DNA of 42,805 nucleotides from Asaia bogorensis (GTDB lineage Bacteria; Pseudomonadota; Alphaproteobacteria; Acetobacterales; Acetobacteraceae): the NCBI GenBank assembly GCA_945873195.1, contig CAMCDA010000013.1, positions 1 to 42,805 on the forward strand, read 5' to 3'. Shown piece by piece: positions 8,781 to 18,010 of the stretch. Every line of letters starts with the position of its first letter. Position 1 is the first letter of the stretch. The notes below the pieces were generated by a model, which was not told where the DNA came from, searched no databases, and saw nothing but the letters and a program-made list of their open reading frames with translations. Made by a program: the position numbers and the translations under genes.

Positions 8781-9749
8781 ATGCATCCCATCCGCCGTCT
8801 TCTGCTGGCGATCTTCGCCATCGGCCTCGCCTTGCCGGCCGCGGCGCAGTCCTGGCCCACCAAGCCCATCCGGCTGATCATCCCCTACCCGCCCGGCGGC
8901 CCCACCGACCTCGTCGGTCGCCTGTATGCCCACAAGCTCACCGAGGCGCTCGGCCAGCCCGTGGTGGCGGAGAACCGGTCCGGCGCGAACGGCAACATCG
9001 CCGCCCAGCTCGCCGCCCGCAGCCCCGCGGATGGCTCCACCTTCATCCTCCATTCGTCCTCGCTGGTTATCAACACGCTGATGTACAAGGCGATCGGCTA
9101 CGACGCCTTCGCCGACTTTACCCCGATCTCGCAGTTGTTCGACTACAAGCTGATGGTCATCGTGCATCCGTCCATCCCGGTGAAGTCGCTGGAGGAGCTG
9201 GTGGCGATGGCCAAGGCGCAACCGGGCAAGCTGACCTATGGATCAGCCGGCGGCGCGGGCGCGCCCACCCATCTGGCGGTGGAGATGTTCAAGCAGCGCG
9301 CGGGCGTCGACCTCGTGCATATCCCCTATCAGGGCGGCGCCCCGGCGACGAACGACCTGCTGGCCGGCCACATCAACCTGATGTTCAACAATCCGACCCA
9401 GTCCCTGCCCTATATCAAGGCCGGTCAGGTGCGCGGCCTCGCCGTGACGGGACTGGAGCGGAACCCGCTCACGCCCGATCTGCCCACGGTCGCGGAACTT
9501 GGCTATCCTGGTTTCGATGTGGGCACGTGGTTCGCGCTGTGGGGACCCGCCGGCCTGCCGCCCGAGGTCGTGCGCGTCATGAGTGACGCGATCAAGAAGA
9601 TCTCCCGCCAGCCGGATGTGCTGGAGCGGCTGGCCGCGAACGGCCTGCACTCGATCGGTGGAACGCCGGACGAACTCGCGAAGATCATGAAGTCCGACCA
9701 GGAGATCTGGGGCAAGGTGATCCGCGACGCCAACATCAAGATCGAGTAG
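8781..9749 (+). CDS. Bug/TctC-family periplasmic solute-binding protein
   Basis: A 322-aa secreted binding protein of the Bug family, which delivers carboxylates and similar small molecules to tripartite tricarboxylate transporters or to signalling partners. It has a signal peptide (RRLLLAIFAIGLALPAAAQ) followed by the family opening WPTKPIRLIIPYPPGGPTD and the later block LTYGSAGGAGAPTHLA. The ATG at 8781 is chosen because it starts this signal peptide. No tctA or tctB membrane gene is nearby, so it is an orphan, as is common for Bug proteins. It sits between the manganese importer and mntR on the same strand, possibly in one transcript; ligand unknown. Confidence 0.85.
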   Translation: MHPIRRLLLAIFAIGLALPAAAQSWPTKPIRLIIPYPPGGPTDLVGRLYAHKLTEALGQPVVAENRSGANGNIAAQLAARSPADGSTFILHSSSLVINTLMYKAIGYDAFADFTPISQLFDYKLMVIVHPSIPVKSLEELVAMAKAQPGKLTYGSAGGAGAPTHLAVEMFKQRAGVDLVHIPYQGGAPATNDLLAGHINLMFNNPTQSLPYIKAGQVRGLAVTGLERNPLTPDLPTVAELGYPGFDVGTWFALWGPAGLPPEVVRVMSDAIKKISRQPDVLERLAANGLHSIGGTPDELAKIMKSDQEIWGKVIRDANIKIE

Positions 9750-9801
9750 GCTGTTCATCATCCCCGCACGCTCAGGCGCGAAAGACACGGACAAGGCGGT
9801 C

Positions 9802-10266
9802 ATGTCAGACGAGGCCGCCTCCCCCCCCTCCAGTCCGCTGCCCCGCGCACCCCTGCCCGCCGAACCCACCCAGGCGAGCCGCTTCGGCAAGGCGCGTTCG
9901 GCGCAGTCGGGCGCGCTGATGGAGGATTATGTCGAACTGATCGCCGATCTCATCGGCGACGGGGGGGAAGCGCGCCCGACCGACATCGCCCGCCGCCTCG
10001 GTGTATCCCACGCAACGGCCATCAAGACGATCGGCCGTCTCAAGCGAGAGGGCCTGGCCGTGGCCAAGCCCTATCGCGGCGTATTTCTGACCGAAGCCGG
10101 TGAACGCCTGGCCGATCGGTGCCGCACGCGGCATCGTCTGGTGGTCGATTTGCTGGTGGCCGTGGGCGTGCCGGCGGAGGCCGCCGAAGCCGATGCCGAG
10201 GGGATCGAGCATCACGTTTCAGATGCAACGCTGGCGGCGTTCGCCCGGTTTCTGCAACGCGCATAG
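9802..10266 (+). CDS. mntR: Manganese-responsive transcriptional regulator MntR (DtxR family)
   Basis: A 154-aa DtxR-family repressor. A winged helix spans about 40-98 (LMEDYVELIADLI, TDIARRLGVSHATAIKTIGRL, YRGVFLTEAG). The dimer and metal domain follows, with H111, and E133, E136 and H137 in the DAEGIEHHVS block that binds Mn in this family. The C-terminus stops there, lacking the SH3-like domain of DtxR/IdeR, as in MntR. The N-terminal 35 residues are proline-rich and probably disordered. It should repress the sitABCD genes through the palindrome at 4905-4926. Confidence 0.88.
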   Translation: MSDEAASPPSSPLPRAPLPAEPTQASRFGKARSAQSGALMEDYVELIADLIGDGGEARPTDIARRLGVSHATAIKTIGRLKREGLAVAKPYRGVFLTEAGERLADRCRTRHRLVVDLLVAVGVPAEAAEADAEGIEHHVSDATLAAFARFLQRA

Positions 10267-10397
10267 CAAATCGCCGATTTCGTATCGCGTGTGAGCAGAA
10301 CGTTAATTTTCATGGATCGTCGGCCTTGCGCCCCACCGATCGATATGCAACACGCGCATCCCACAGTGGTTAAAATTTCAACCGGAGATCGGCCTGG

Positions 10398-11150
10398 GTG
10401 AGCGACACCATCCTGGAGACAGAGGGACTGACGCGTGAGTTCGGCGGCTTCTTGGCCGTGGACGGCGTCGATCTGCGCGTTCAGAAGGGCACGATTCACG
10501 CGCTGATCGGCCCGAACGGCGCCGGCAAGACGACGTGCTTCAACCTTCTGACCTCGTTCCTACCCGCCACGCGCGGCCGCATTCGCTTCAAGGGGCGCGA
10601 TATCACCGGCATGAAGCCGGCGATGGTCGCGCGCCTCGGCCTGGTGCGGAGCTTTCAGATCTCCGCCGTCTTCCCGCACCTGACGGTGTTGGAAAACGTT
10701 CGCCTGGCCCTGCAACGTGAACGCGGCGCCAGCTTCGATTTCTGGCGCTCGGAAGACGTGCTCACGCGCTATCACGATCGCGCTCGGCAGTTGATCGTCG
10801 ATGTCGGCCTGGAAGGAGTCGAGGACACGGTCGTCACCGACCTGCCCTACGGTCACAAGCGCGCGCTTGAGTTCGCAACGACCCTGGCGCTCGATCCTGA
10901 AATGATGCTGCTTGACGAACCCACCGCCGGCATGGCGCATGGCGACGTCGATCGCATCGTTCAGTTGATCCAGCGCGTCCGAAAGGGCCGCACCATCCTG
11001 ATGGTGGAACACAACCTCTCGGTCGTCGAAGGCCTGTGCGACACCATCACGGTGCTGACCCGCGGGAAGGTCCTGGCCGAGGGTGACTACGCCACCGTGT
11101 CCAAGAACCCCGAGGTCATCGCCGCTTACCTGGGCTCCGCCGATGCTTGA
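10398..11150 (+). CDS. livG: Branched-chain amino acid-type ABC transporter ATP-binding protein LivG
   Basis: A 250-aa ATPase of the LivG family, first gene of a four-gene uptake operon. Walker A is GPNGAGKTT, Walker [12 protein letters not shown], and the switch region MVEHNLSVV. The signature region reads [11 protein letters not shown], a divergent LivG-type signature without LSGGQ. It starts with GTG, with GGAG about 10 nt upstream, and overlaps livF by 8 bp. The 131-bp gap before it (10267-10397) is AT-richer than its surroundings and probably holds the operon promoter, but I see no convincing -35/-10 pair. Confidence 0.88.
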   Translation: MSDTILETEGLTREFGGFLAVDGVDLRVQKGTIHALIGPNGAGKTTCFNLLTSFLPATRGRIRFKGRDITGMKPAMVARLGLVRSFQISAVFPHLTVLENVRLALQRERGASFDFWRSEDVLTRYHDRARQLIVDVGLEGVEDTVVTDLPYGHKRALEFATTLALDPEMMLLDEPTAGMAHGDVDRIVQLIQRVRKGRTILMVEHNLSVVEGLCDTITVLTRGKVLAEGDYATVSKNPEVIAAYLGSADA

Positions 11151-11838
11151 AATCAAGAACCTCAACAGTTGGTACGGCGAAAGCCACATCCTGCACGGCG
11201 TTGATTTCAACGTCCAGGAAGGCGAGGTCGTGACGCTTCTGGGCCGCAACGGCGCCGGCAAGACGACGACCATGAAGTCGATCATGGGACTGGTGCCGCG
11301 CCGCGAAGGCAGCATCAAGTTCAAGGGCACCGAGCTCATCAACATGATGCCGAATCAGGTCGCCCGCGCCGGCATCGCCATCTGCCCGGAAGAACGCGCC
11401 ATCTTCGGCTCTCTGACGGTCACGGAAAACCTGATGCTGCCGCCGATCATCGCGCCGGGCGGTCTGTCGATCGACGAAATCTACACGCTGTTCCCGAACC
11501 TGAAGGAACGGGCCCGCACCGCGCAGGGCACGCGCCTGTCGGGCGGGGAGCAGCAGATGCTCGCCATCGCCCGCATCCTGCGCACCGGGTCCAAGATGCT
11601 GCTGCTGGATGAGCCGACGGAAGGCCTCGCCCCCGTCATCGTGCAGCAGATCGGCCGCACCATCCGCGAGATCAAGAAGCGCGGCTTCACCGTCCTGCTG
11701 GTCGAGCAGAATTTCCGCTTCGCGGCCACCGTCGCCGACCGTCACTACGTGATGGAGCATGGTCAGGTGATCGACATGATCCCGAACGACCAGCTGGCCG
11801 ACAACATGGACAAGCTGCACGAGTATCTGGGCGTATGA
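11143..11838 (+). CDS. livF: Branched-chain amino acid-type ABC transporter ATP-binding protein LivF
   Basis: A 231-aa ATPase of the LivF family. It carries Walker A GRNGAGKTT, signature LSGGEQQML, Walker B MLLLDEPTEGLAP and the late block LLVEQNFRFAATVADRHYVM typical of LivF. The start at 11143 overlaps the end of livG by 8 bp and gives the family-typical opening [12 protein letters not shown]. With LivG it forms the ATPase pair for LivHM. A 115-bp gap follows before livH, with nothing recognisable in it. Confidence 0.9.
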   Translation: MLEIKNLNSWYGESHILHGVDFNVQEGEVVTLLGRNGAGKTTTMKSIMGLVPRREGSIKFKGTELINMMPNQVARAGIAICPEERAIFGSLTVTENLMLPPIIAPGGLSIDEIYTLFPNLKERARTAQGTRLSGGEQQMLAIARILRTGSKMLLLDEPTEGLAPVIVQQIGRTIREIKKRGFTVLLVEQNFRFAATVADRHYVMEHGQVIDMIPNDQLADNMDKLHEYLGV

Positions 11839-11953
11839 CACGCTTCGCTTCGCCGTCGTCGCCGACGACAGACATGATCGTCCCTAATGGCATCGCCCCA
11901 GGTGGTATCGCCAAACGGGGCGGGTTCGCGCACGCACAAGGCACGTACTTCTC

Positions 11954-12841
11954 ATGATGATGATCCTGGGCATTCCCGCCCCGCTTCTGTTCGGCCAGGT
12001 GCTGCTGGGCCTGATCAACGGCGCCTTCTATGCGCTTCTGTCGCTCGGCCTGGCCGTCATCTTCGGCATGCTCAACATCATCAACTTCGCGCATGGCGCG
12101 CTGTTCATGATGGGCGCGTTCTGTTCATGGATGCTGCTGAACTATGTCGGCATCGGGTATTTCCCCGCCCTGATCCTGGCGCCGCTGATCATCGGCGCCT
12201 TCGGACTGGTGCTGGAAAAGACCATCATCAGCCGGCTTTACAAGCTTGATCATCTGTATGGCCTGCTGCTGACCTTCGGCATGGCACTGGTGATCGAGGG
12301 CCTGTTCCGCAACGCCTATGGCAGCTCGGGCCTGCCCTACCGTATCCCCGAGGTGCTGCAGGGCGCGACCAACCTCGGCTTCATGTACATGCCGAACTAT
12401 CGCGGTTGGGTCGTGCTGGTGGCGGTCATCGTGTGTCTGGCGACCTGGGCCATCATCGAAAAGACGCCGCTGGGTGCCAAGCTCCGCGCGGCCACCGAGA
12501 ACGCTCCGATGGTGCAGGCCTTCGGCGTGAACGTGCCGCGTATGATCACCTTCACCTATGCCGGCGGCGTCGCCCTGGCCGCCTTCGCCGGCGTGCTGGC
12601 CGCGCCGATCCTCTCGGTGAACCCCAACATGGGCACCAGCCTGATTACCACCGTCTTCGCGGTGGTCGTCATCGGCGGCATGGGCTCCATCATGGGATCG
12701 GTCGTCACCGGCTTCGGCCTTGGCGTGATCGAGGGACTGACGAAGGTGTTCTGGCCCGAGGCCTCGGCCACCGTCGTGTTCCTGGTGATGGTTATCGTCC
12801 TGCTGACAAGGCCGCGCGGCCTGTTCGGAAAGTCCGCCTGA
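11954..12841 (+). CDS. livH: Branched-chain amino acid-type ABC transporter permease LivH
   Basis: A 295-aa polytopic inner-membrane permease. The family blocks GLINGAFYALLSLGLAVIFGMLNIINFAHGA near residues 18-48 and VVVIGGMGSIMGSVVTGFGLGVIEGL near the C-terminus are clear. Three ATG codons occur in a row (11954, 11957, 11960) with no strong Shine-Dalgarno, so the exact start is open by two codons. It is separated from livM by one base, so the two permeases are co-translated. Confidence 0.9.
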   Translation: MMMILGIPAPLLFGQVLLGLINGAFYALLSLGLAVIFGMLNIINFAHGALFMMGAFCSWMLLNYVGIGYFPALILAPLIIGAFGLVLEKTIISRLYKLDHLYGLLLTFGMALVIEGLFRNAYGSSGLPYRIPEVLQGATNLGFMYMPNYRGWVVLVAVIVCLATWAIIEKTPLGAKLRAATENAPMVQAFGVNVPRMITFTYAGGVALAAFAGVLAAPILSVNPNMGTSLITTVFAVVVIGGMGSIMGSVVTGFGLGVIEGLTKVFWPEASATVVFLVMVIVLLTRPRGLFGKSA

Positions 12842-12842
12842 C

Positions 12843-13775
12843 ATGTTCGGCTTTACCCGCACACAGACCATCGCCTTTGTGGTGATGCTCGCCCTGATCG
12901 TCCTCGCACCCTTCTTCCTGTACCCGGTCTTCCTGATGCGGGTTCTGTGCATGGCGCTCTTTGCCTGCGCCTTCAACCTGATGCTGGGTTATGTGGGGCT
13001 GCTGTCCTTCGGCCACGCGGCGTATTTCGGGATGGGCGCCTATATCACCGCCTGGACGATGAAGTTCTGGCACGTTGACGCATCGGTCGCGATCGCGCTG
13101 GGCGGGCTGACCGGCGCGATCCTGGGCCTGTGCCTGGGCTACCTCGCCATCCGCCGCTCGGGCATCTACTTCGCCATGATCACCCTGGCGCTGGCGCAGA
13201 TGGTCTACTTCTTCTGCCTCCAGGCCCCCTTCACCGGTGGTGAGGACGGCATCCAGCAGGTGCCCCGCGGCAAGCTGTTCGGCTTCATCGACCTGTCCAA
13301 CGACATGACGATGTACTGGCTGGTCGCGTCCATCTTCCTGGGCGGCTTCCTGCTGATCCACCGCATCATCCACTCCCCCTTCGGCCAGGTGCTGAAGGGC
13401 ATCCGGGAGAATGAGCCGCGCGCTGTCTCCCTTGGGTACCGCACCGACGACTACAAGCTGATCGCCTTCGTGCTGTCCTGCACCCTGTCCGGCCTCGCCG
13501 GCGGGACCAAGGCGCTGGTGTTCGGCATCGCGACCCTAACGGACGTGAACTATCCGATGTCCGGTGAGGTCGTGCTGATGGTGCTGCTGGGTGGGCTCGG
13601 CACGGTGTTCGGCCCGACCATGGGCGCGATGATCCTGATGACCATGGAAAACTATCTGGCCGAGTTCGGCGCCTGGGTGACCGTGATCCAGGGCGTGATC
13701 TTCATGGTCTGCGTGCTGGCCTTCCGCCGCGGCGTGATCGGAGAGATCGGCGGGCTGTTCAAGCTGAAGCTCTGA
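12843..13775 (+). CDS. livM: Branched-chain amino acid-type ABC transporter permease LivM
   Basis: A 310-aa polytopic inner-membrane permease. It shows the LivM signature NLMLGYVGLLSFGHAAYFGMGAY around residue 44-66, the cytoplasmic-loop motif GIRENEPRAVSLGY and the MVLLGGLGTVFGPTMGA block. It closes the operon; a hairpin follows 10 nt after the stop. No periplasmic binding protein gene is present, so substrate (branched-chain amino acids, urea, amides or other) cannot be read from the operon. Confidence 0.9.
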   Translation: MFGFTRTQTIAFVVMLALIVLAPFFLYPVFLMRVLCMALFACAFNLMLGYVGLLSFGHAAYFGMGAYITAWTMKFWHVDASVAIALGGLTGAILGLCLGYLAIRRSGIYFAMITLALAQMVYFFCLQAPFTGGEDGIQQVPRGKLFGFIDLSNDMTMYWLVASIFLGGFLLIHRIIHSPFGQVLKGIRENEPRAVSLGYRTDDYKLIAFVLSCTLSGLAGGTKALVFGIATLTDVNYPMSGEVVLMVLLGGLGTVFGPTMGAMILMTMENYLAEFGAWVTVIQGVIFMVCVLAFRRGVIGEIGGLFKLKL

Positions 13776-13784
13776 CCTGAACGA

Positions 13785-13815
13785 CGGGACGATCGGGGTT
13801 GGCCCGGTCGTCCCG
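13785..13815 (+). terminator. Terminator-like hairpin after livM
   Basis: CGGGACGATCGGG (13785-13797) and CCCGGTCGTCCCG (13803-13815) pair over 13 positions with one mismatch around a 5-nt loop, just after the livM stop. There is no T-tract. Confidence 0.55.
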
Positions 13816-13843
13816 CGGGGCGTTCGCATCTCGCCCCATTTTC

Positions 13844-13953
13844 GTCCTGGGCGGGCTTGACCCGCCCATCGCCGGGGACACCGGCGGTTGAAATCCTGCG
13901 AAATTCCTACCATCGACGTCCCCGGCGATGGCCGGGTCGAGCCCGGCCAGGAC
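13844..13953. repeat. Long imperfect inverted repeat, REP/BIME-like
   Basis: Two 36-bp arms (13844-13879 and 13918-13953) match as reverse complements with 4 mismatches, separated by 38 bp. Each arm is itself internally palindromic (CGGGCT...CCCG). Sequences of this kind are widely dispersed in alphaproteobacterial intergenic regions and show up in spurious translations as VLAGLDPAI. It fills the gap between livM and the ABC exporter. Confidence 0.7.
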
Positions 13954-14038
13954 GGCTGGAGCCCCACGCGCGCTCAATCCGACATCCCTCGTTGTACCCG
14001 CCCTCGGTATTGACGCCTGCCCATCGCGGGTCCACCGC

Positions 14039-15892
14039 ATGGGGATGCTCAAGCGCCTCGAAGCCCTTCTCGACCCCACCGCCGCCATTCCGACGCCCCC
14101 GCCGCATGCGGGGCTTTTGCGTTTCTACTGGCACTTCATCCGCCAGGTCCGTTGGCTGGCGGTCGCGCTGTTCGTGGTGGGCGGGCTGACCGCCCTGCTC
14201 GACATGGCGATCCCGGCCTGTATCGGCCGCATTGTCTCCCTCCTGTCCACCCATGGTCCCGGCGAGTTGATCAACGCCGCGGGCGCCGAACTTACGGTGA
14301 TGGCCGTGATCATCGGCGTGCTGCGGCCATTGGGGCTGTTCACCCATGCCGTGCTGGTCAACCAGATCGTCAATCCGGGCTTCTCCAGCCTGATCCGCTG
14401 GCAGAACCATTGGCACGTCGTCCGGCAAAGCTGGGCCTTCTTCCAGAACGACTTCGCCGGCCGCATCGCAAACCGGGTCATGCAGACCGGCGCGGCCCTG
14501 CGGGAGAGCCTGGTGCTCGCCTTCGATGCCGCCTGGTACATCATCGTCTACGGCACCAGCGCGATCATCCTGCTGCTGTCCGTGGACTGGCGGCTCGCGG
14601 TGCCGACCGCGGGCTGGTTCCTTTGCTACGCGCTGATGCTGTGCTGGTTCGTCCCCCGCCTGCGCGACCGGTCGCGCCACCAGTCGGAGACGCGGTCGAC
14701 CCTGATCGGCCGAGTCGTCGATTCGTACACCAACATCCTGACCGTGAAGCTCTTCGCCCGCGCGCGCGACGAGGACCGATTCGTGACGGAGGCCGTCGAC
14801 GCCCACACCACCGCCTTCCGCGCCCAGACCCGCATGACAACCGGCTATACGGGCACGCTGTATCTGATGAACGCCAGCCTGATCCTCGGCACCGCCGGAA
14901 CGGCGCTGAGCCTGTACGACTCCGGCCTTCTGGCCCTGGGCATGGTGGCGACGGCGATCCCCTTGTCCTGGCAGTTGACCAATATCGCCGGTTGGGTCGC
15001 CCGCAGCGTGACTTCGATCTTCGAGAATATCGGCACGGTGCAGGACGGCATGCGCTCCATCGACGTGCCCTGGCAGATGCCCGACGCCCCGGACGCGCGG
15101 GAACTGCGGGTGGCCGGCGGGGAAATCCGGTTCGAGAACCTGCATTTCGACTATGGCCGCTCCCGCGCCGGCGGCGTGCTGCGCGGTATCGACCTGACGA
15201 TCCGGCCGGGCGAGCGGGTGGGGCTCGTCGGTCCATCCGGCGCCGGCAAGTCGACTTTGGTCAACCTGCTGCTGCATTTCTTCTCCCCGGCCTCGGGCCG
15301 CATCCTGATCGACGGGCAGGACATCGCGGGCGTGACCCAGGAAAGCCTGCGCGCCCATATCGCGATGGTGACCCAGGACACCTCCCTGCTCCACCGCTCG
15401 ATCCGGGAGAACATCCGCTACGGCCGCCCCGACGCCACCGATGCGATGATCGAGGACGCGGCGCGGCGCGCCGAGGCGCATGGCTTCATCATGGGCCTGC
15501 AGGACTGGCACGACCGGCACGGCTACGACGCCCATGTCGGCGAACGCGGCGTGAAGCTGTCGGGCGGGCAGCGCCAGCGGATCGCTCTGGCCCGCGTGAT
15601 CCTGAAGGACGCCCCGATCCTGGTGCTGGATGAGGCGACCTCGGCCCTGGATTCCGAAGTCGAGGCCGCGGTCCAGTCCCAACTCGGCAGCCTGATGGAG
15701 GGACGAACGGTCATCGCGATCGCCCACAGGCTGTCGACGATTGCCCGGATGGACCGGCTGATCGTGTTGGACGATGGCCAGGTGGTCGAAGCCGGCACCC
15801 ATGCGGAACTCCTGGCCCTGGGTGGGGTCTATGCTCGGCTGTGGCTGAGGCAGTCGGGCGGGTTCATCGATGGGGTGGTGGAGGTGGGGTGA
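14039..15892 (+). CDS. ABC exporter with fused membrane and ATPase domains
   Basis: A 617-aa half-transporter of the type I exporter (MsbA/multidrug) class. The membrane domain occupies about residues 30-330 with hydrophobic segments such as WLAVALFVVGGLTALLDMAIPA and AWYIIVYGTSAIILLL. The ATPase domain follows: Walker A GPSGAGKST near residue 400, signature LSGGQRQR, Walker B ILVLDEATSALD and switch AHRLST. It should work as a homodimer moving a lipid or hydrophobic substrate outward. Two in-frame ATGs (14039, 14045) are close; neither has a clear Shine-Dalgarno. It stands alone after the liv operon, and its substrate is unknown. Confidence 0.85.
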   Translation: MGMLKRLEALLDPTAAIPTPPPHAGLLRFYWHFIRQVRWLAVALFVVGGLTALLDMAIPACIGRIVSLLSTHGPGELINAAGAELTVMAVIIGVLRPLGLFTHAVLVNQIVNPGFSSLIRWQNHWHVVRQSWAFFQNDFAGRIANRVMQTGAALRESLVLAFDAAWYIIVYGTSAIILLLSVDWRLAVPTAGWFLCYALMLCWFVPRLRDRSRHQSETRSTLIGRVVDSYTNILTVKLFARARDEDRFVTEAVDAHTTAFRAQTRMTTGYTGTLYLMNASLILGTAGTALSLYDSGLLALGMVATAIPLSWQLTNIAGWVARSVTSIFENIGTVQDGMRSIDVPWQMPDAPDARELRVAGGEIRFENLHFDYGRSRAGGVLRGIDLTIRPGERVGLVGPSGAGKSTLVNLLLHFFSPASGRILIDGQDIAGVTQESLRAHIAMVTQDTSLLHRSIRENIRYGRPDATDAMIEDAARRAEAHGFIMGLQDWHDRHGYDAHVGERGVKLSGGQRQRIALARVILKDAPILVLDEATSALDSEVEAAVQSQLGSLMEGRTVIAIAHRLSTIARMDRLIVLDDGQVVEAGTHAELLALGGVYARLWLRQSGGFIDGVVEVG

Positions 15893-15931
15893 CGTCGCTG
15901 CCCCCTTGAGGGCAACGCCGGTCCCGCCACG

Positions 15932-16085
15932 CCCCCTCTCCCCTCGTGGGAGAGGGTTGGGGTGAGGGGGCTGGTTGGCACAAGTCCTGGGGTGACTACC
16001 CCGGGGGTCAAGGGCACAAGTCCGGGGGGTTGCTTACCCCCCAACCCGACCCTCCCCCTCAAGGGGGGAGGGGGATTCCGGGGGA
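15932..16085. repeat. Cluster of GC palindromes between convergent genes
   Basis: CCCTCTCCC (15934-15942)/GGGAGAGGG (15948-15956) forms a hairpin soon after the exporter stop. CCTCCCCC (16051-16058)/GGGGGAGG (16064-16071) forms a second near the 3' end of the convergent ETF:QO gene. Between them lie direct repeats of CACAAGTCC (two copies) with short C- and G-runs. These probably act as terminators for the two converging genes and belong to the palindrome family described at 6934. Confidence 0.6.
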
Positions 16086-16129
16086 TCCCCACACCCAGGC
16101 GGGGAAAACCCACACCCAGGGGGGAAACC

Positions 16130-17767
16130 CTACATCCCGCCGGGGTAGTTCGGCCCGCCGCCGCCTTCCGGGGTTACCCAGTTGATGTTCTGTCCGAAGT
16201 CCTTGATATCGCACGTCTTGCAGTGCACGCAGTTCTGCGCGTTGATCTGCAACCGCGGCTCGCCTTCCTCCACGCCCACGAACTCGTAGACACCTGCGGG
16301 GCAGAACCGCGCCTCCGGCCCGCCGAAGCGCTTGAGGTTGACCTCCACCGGCACCGACGCATCCTTCAGCGTCAGATGGACCGGCTGGTTTTCCTCGTGG
16401 TTGGTGTTCGAGATGAACACTGAGGAATTGCGGTCGAAGGTCAGCACGCCATCGGGCTTCGGATACTCGATCTTCGGCGCCATGTCGGCTTCGAGCGTCA
16501 CCTCGTTGTCCGCGTGCTTGTGGCGCAGCGTCCAGGGCGCCTTACCGCGGAACAGATAGGTGTCGATCCCCGCATGCAGCAGCCCGCCCCAGAAGCCGAA
16601 CTTGGCGAAGCCGGGGCGGATGTTGCGGACGCTGTGCAACTCCTCCCACAGCCAGCTTTTTTGCAGCATCTCGGGGTAGCGGGTCAGTTCCGCGGGACCG
16701 TCATCGGACAGGGCCTCGGCCACCGCCTCGGCGGCGACCATGCCGGTCTTCATCGCGGTGTGCGTGCCCTTGATCTTCGGCACGTTCACCGTCCCGGCCG
16801 CGTCACCGATCAGCATCCCGCCCGGGAAGGTCAGCTTGGGCAAGGACTGGAACCCGCCTTCCGACAGCGCCCGCGCGCCATAGGCGATGCGCCGCCCGCC
16901 AGCGAAATGCTTGCGGATGTCCGGGTGGGTCTTGAACCGCTGCATCTCCTCGAACGGCGACAGCCAGGGGTTCTTGTAGTCGAGCCCGATGACGAAACCG
17001 TAGGAGATCATGTTCTTGCCGACATGATACAGGAACGAGCCGCCATAGGTGTCCCGCTCCAGCGGCCAGCCGATCGTATGCTCGATCAGACCCGCCTGGT
17101 GGTTCGCCTCGGGGATTTCCCACAGTTCCTTCATGCCGATGGCATAGGTCTGGGGATCGCTGTTCTCCCGCAGGTGGAACCGATCCATCAGTTGCTTGGA
17201 CAGCGAACCGCGGCAGCCTTCCGCGAACATCGTGTAGCGGGCGCGCAGTTCCATGCCGCGCTGGTAGTTGTCGGTGATCGACCCGTCCTTGGCGACGCCG
17301 AGGTCACCCGTCGCGATACCGACGACGCGGCCTTCCTCGATCAGGACCTCGGCCGCGGCGAATCCGGGATAGATCTCGACGCCCAGCGCCTCCGCCTGCT
17401 GGCCGAGCCAGCGGCAGACATTGCCGAGGGAGACGATGTAGTTGCCGTGGTTGTTCATCTGCGGCGGCGTGGGCAGCCGGGTGGAGCTGGTTTCCGTCAG
17501 GAACAGGAACCGGTCTTCCCCGGCCGGGGTGTCGAGCGGCGCGCCCTGTTCCTTCCAGTCCGGCAGAAGTTCGTTCAGGGAACGCGGTTCGAGCACGGCG
17601 CCGGAGAGGATATGGGCGCCGACCTCGCTGCCTTTTTCCACCAGGCACACCGAGCTGTCGGGCAGCAACTGCTTCAGGCGGATCGCCGCGGACAGGCCCG
17701 AGGGGCCGCCACCAACGATCACCACATCAAACTCCATGGCCTCCCGCTCGGGCAGGTCAACCGACAT
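16130..17767 (-). CDS. Electron-transfer flavoprotein:ubiquinone oxidoreductase (ETF-QO)
   Basis: A 545-aa membrane-associated iron-sulfur flavoprotein that passes electrons from reduced ETF (beta-oxidation, amino-acid and dimethylglycine-type dehydrogenases) to ubiquinone. The N-terminal FAD site is [14 protein letters not shown] (GGGPSG at 19-24); a second FAD block, [13 protein letters not shown], lies mid-protein. The C-terminal [4Fe-4S] ligands are the cysteines in RFCPAGVYE and [13 protein letters not shown]. The start at 17767 is chosen over 17785 because GAGGAG lies 7 nt before it. The length is normal for the family. No etfA/etfB genes are in the window. Confidence 0.93.
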   Translation of the reverse strand: MSVDLPEREAMEFDVVIVGGGPSGLSAAIRLKQLLPDSSVCLVEKGSEVGAHILSGAVLEPRSLNELLPDWKEQGAPLDTPAGEDRFLFLTETSSTRLPTPPQMNNHGNYIVSLGNVCRWLGQQAEALGVEIYPGFAAAEVLIEEGRVVGIATGDLGVAKDGSITDNYQRGMELRARYTMFAEGCRGSLSKQLMDRFHLRENSDPQTYAIGMKELWEIPEANHQAGLIEHTIGWPLERDTYGGSFLYHVGKNMISYGFVIGLDYKNPWLSPFEEMQRFKTHPDIRKHFAGGRRIAYGARALSEGGFQSLPKLTFPGGMLIGDAAGTVNVPKIKGTHTAMKTGMVAAEAVAEALSDDGPAELTRYPEMLQKSWLWEELHSVRNIRPGFAKFGFWGGLLHAGIDTYLFRGKAPWTLRHKHADNEVTLEADMAPKIEYPKPDGVLTFDRNSSVFISNTNHEENQPVHLTLKDASVPVEVNLKRFGGPEARFCPAGVYEFVGVEEGEPRLQINAQNCVHCKTCDIKDFGQNINWVTPEGGGGPNYPGGM

Positions 17768-17864
17768 GTCTGTCTCCTCACGCATGCTTAGTCAGTCTAG
17801 CAGGAGGCGGAATGAGCCGCCAACGTGCGACAGGGCTGGTTTGATCGGGGCTGACCCGCGCCGC

Positions 17865-17960
17865 GGTCGTTCTCACGGTGCATGGGGTGTTCCCGGGTAC
17901 AAAATCGGAGGGGAGGTGCGGGTCCTCACCGGACATGGGGTTGTATCGGGTGAAAAAATG
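17865..17960 (-). repeat. Two adjacent copies of an ACCCCATGTCCGGTGAGGA-type repeat
   Basis: On the minus strand an intact core (17923-17941) is preceded by a T-run and CACCCGATACA, and a diverged copy with core ACCCCATGCACCGTGAG (17872-17888) lies about 50 bp further on. The same core occurs at 18201-18219, 24053-24071 and, diverged, at 24124-24140. These copies lie upstream of the ETF-QO gene in the same orientation. The family is unrecognised. Confidence 0.65.
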
Positions 17961-18010
17961 ACCGTGCGTTCCGGAGGGGGCACCGCCTGGATTTTCGGCT
18001 TGGATGCAAA

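Noticed and set aside
13844-13953. CRISPR-like reading of the repeated arms
   Set aside because: There are only two arms, in inverted orientation, with no regular spacers or cas genes.
16514-17791. Plus-strand 425-codon frame opposite ETF-QO
   Set aside because: Shadow of the convincing ETF-QO gene; composition is Arg/His/Gln-rich and matches no protein pattern.
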